Part shown: in pieces, positions 51,637 through 51,734 of the stretch
Numbering within the stretch: position 1 is the first letter of the stretch
How the letters are laid out: each line of letters opens with the position of its first letter
IMG/VR virus record: IMGVR_UViG_3300010883_000046
Span: 1 to 51,734 of that record
Reading direction: 5' to 3' (one strand)
Source: a virus
Length of the DNA stretch: 51,734 bases
Translations under genes and position numbers: made by a program
The notes under the pieces: generated by a model
The model's input: only the letters and a program-made list of their open reading frames with translations
What the model was told of the DNA's origin: nothing
The model's database searches: none

Positions 51637-51734
51637 CTACAACTTTACTGCTTGTTTAGATATATCTTCTAAACTTTCTATTTTCTTAAATAAAAAATTA
51701 TTTTCATTTCTTACATTCGTCTGGGAGCTGTGAC
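51637..51734 (-). CDS. 3' end of a gene cut by the right window edge
   Basis: An open frame enters from the right edge and stops at TAG (51637-51639). The visible 31 residues read HSSQTNVRNENNFLFKKIES then LEDISKQAVKL. It ends 16 nt upstream of the late promoter box of the gp13-like gene. There is too little to identify; a gp20-23 region head gene is plausible by T4 order. Confidence 0.5.
   Translation of the reverse strand, partial: HSSQTNVRNENNFLFKKIESLEDISKQAVKL

Noticed and set aside
1-51734. CRISPR arrays, integrase, attachment sites, tRNA genes
   Set aside because: I saw no regular spacer-repeat array, no integrase-like protein, and no cloverleaf-like sequence with a CCA end in the few gaps; no gap exceeds 300 nt.

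Overview
The window looks like about 52 kb of a tailed-phage genome with a contractile tail (T4-like myovirus type). Every gene I can support lies on the minus strand, genes are packed with 1-40 nt overlaps or short gaps, there are no rRNA or tRNA genes that I can see, and base composition is AT-rich by eye (not counted). The T4-type signature is the run neck proteins (gp13-like, gp14-like), gp15-like tail completion protein, tail sheath, gp19-like tail tube, gp26-like baseplate protein, tape measure, gp53-like LysM baseplate protein and very large baseplate proteins, plus gp32-type single-strand binding protein, RecA/UvsX, gp41-type helicase and a FEN nuclease. The host cannot be named from the window. 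A cobalamin-dependent ribonucleotide reductase suggests a host or habitat with access to B12.

Layout in transcription order (from high to low coordinates). 51.7-30.4 kb: neck, tail and baseplate genes, including two tandem sheath paralogues of more than 1,000 residues each. 30.3-27.7 kb: a very small family-A DNA polymerase, an unknown protein, and gp32-like SSB ending at a strong terminator. 27.6-25.8 kb: a lysine/glycine-rich protein of about 616 residues with its own late-type promoter box. 25.7-19.0 kb: RecA, FEN exonuclease, replicative helicase, class II ribonucleotide reductase (NrdJ) and a ClpP-like protease, starting from a sigma70-type promoter. 19.0-15.8 kb: a 582-residue unknown, a Dps/ferritin-like protein and an amidase endolysin. 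15.7-9.2 kb: three fibre-like proteins rich in beta-repeat sequence and a DUF5659-like protein, closed by a strong terminator. 9.2-0 kb: small unknown genes, a J-domain protein, two all-alpha NTP-pyrophosphatase-type proteins (one fused to a HAD phosphatase), a small exported protein, a divergent ThyX, a nucleoside deoxyribosyltransferase, a sugar-nucleotide epimerase, and a phage protein cut by the left edge.

How the genes fit together: the replication block supplies helicase, polymerase, SSB, recombinase and primer-removal nuclease. NrdJ, ThyX, the dUTPase/MazG-like proteins, the HAD phosphatase and the deoxyribosyltransferase feed or shape the dNTP pool. The tail block builds a contractile tail. 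Terminase, portal and capsid genes are not in the window and presumably lie beyond the right edge.

Punctuation is readable. There are three sigma70-like promoters with 17-nt spacers (TTGAAA or TTCAAA with TATAAT), three T4-late-type boxes (one exact TATAAATA), and six terminator-like hairpins, mostly followed by T-runs. The most unusual observation is at the gp26-like to gp51-like junction, where a perfect 7-bp hairpin sits between a strong Shine-Dalgarno and a GTG start, which would bring them into register when folded. Other points of interest are the minimal polymerase with Leu at the position equivalent to E. coli Phe762, a ThyX lacking its motif serine, and two neighbouring genes whose 3' ends encode nearly the same terminal peptide.
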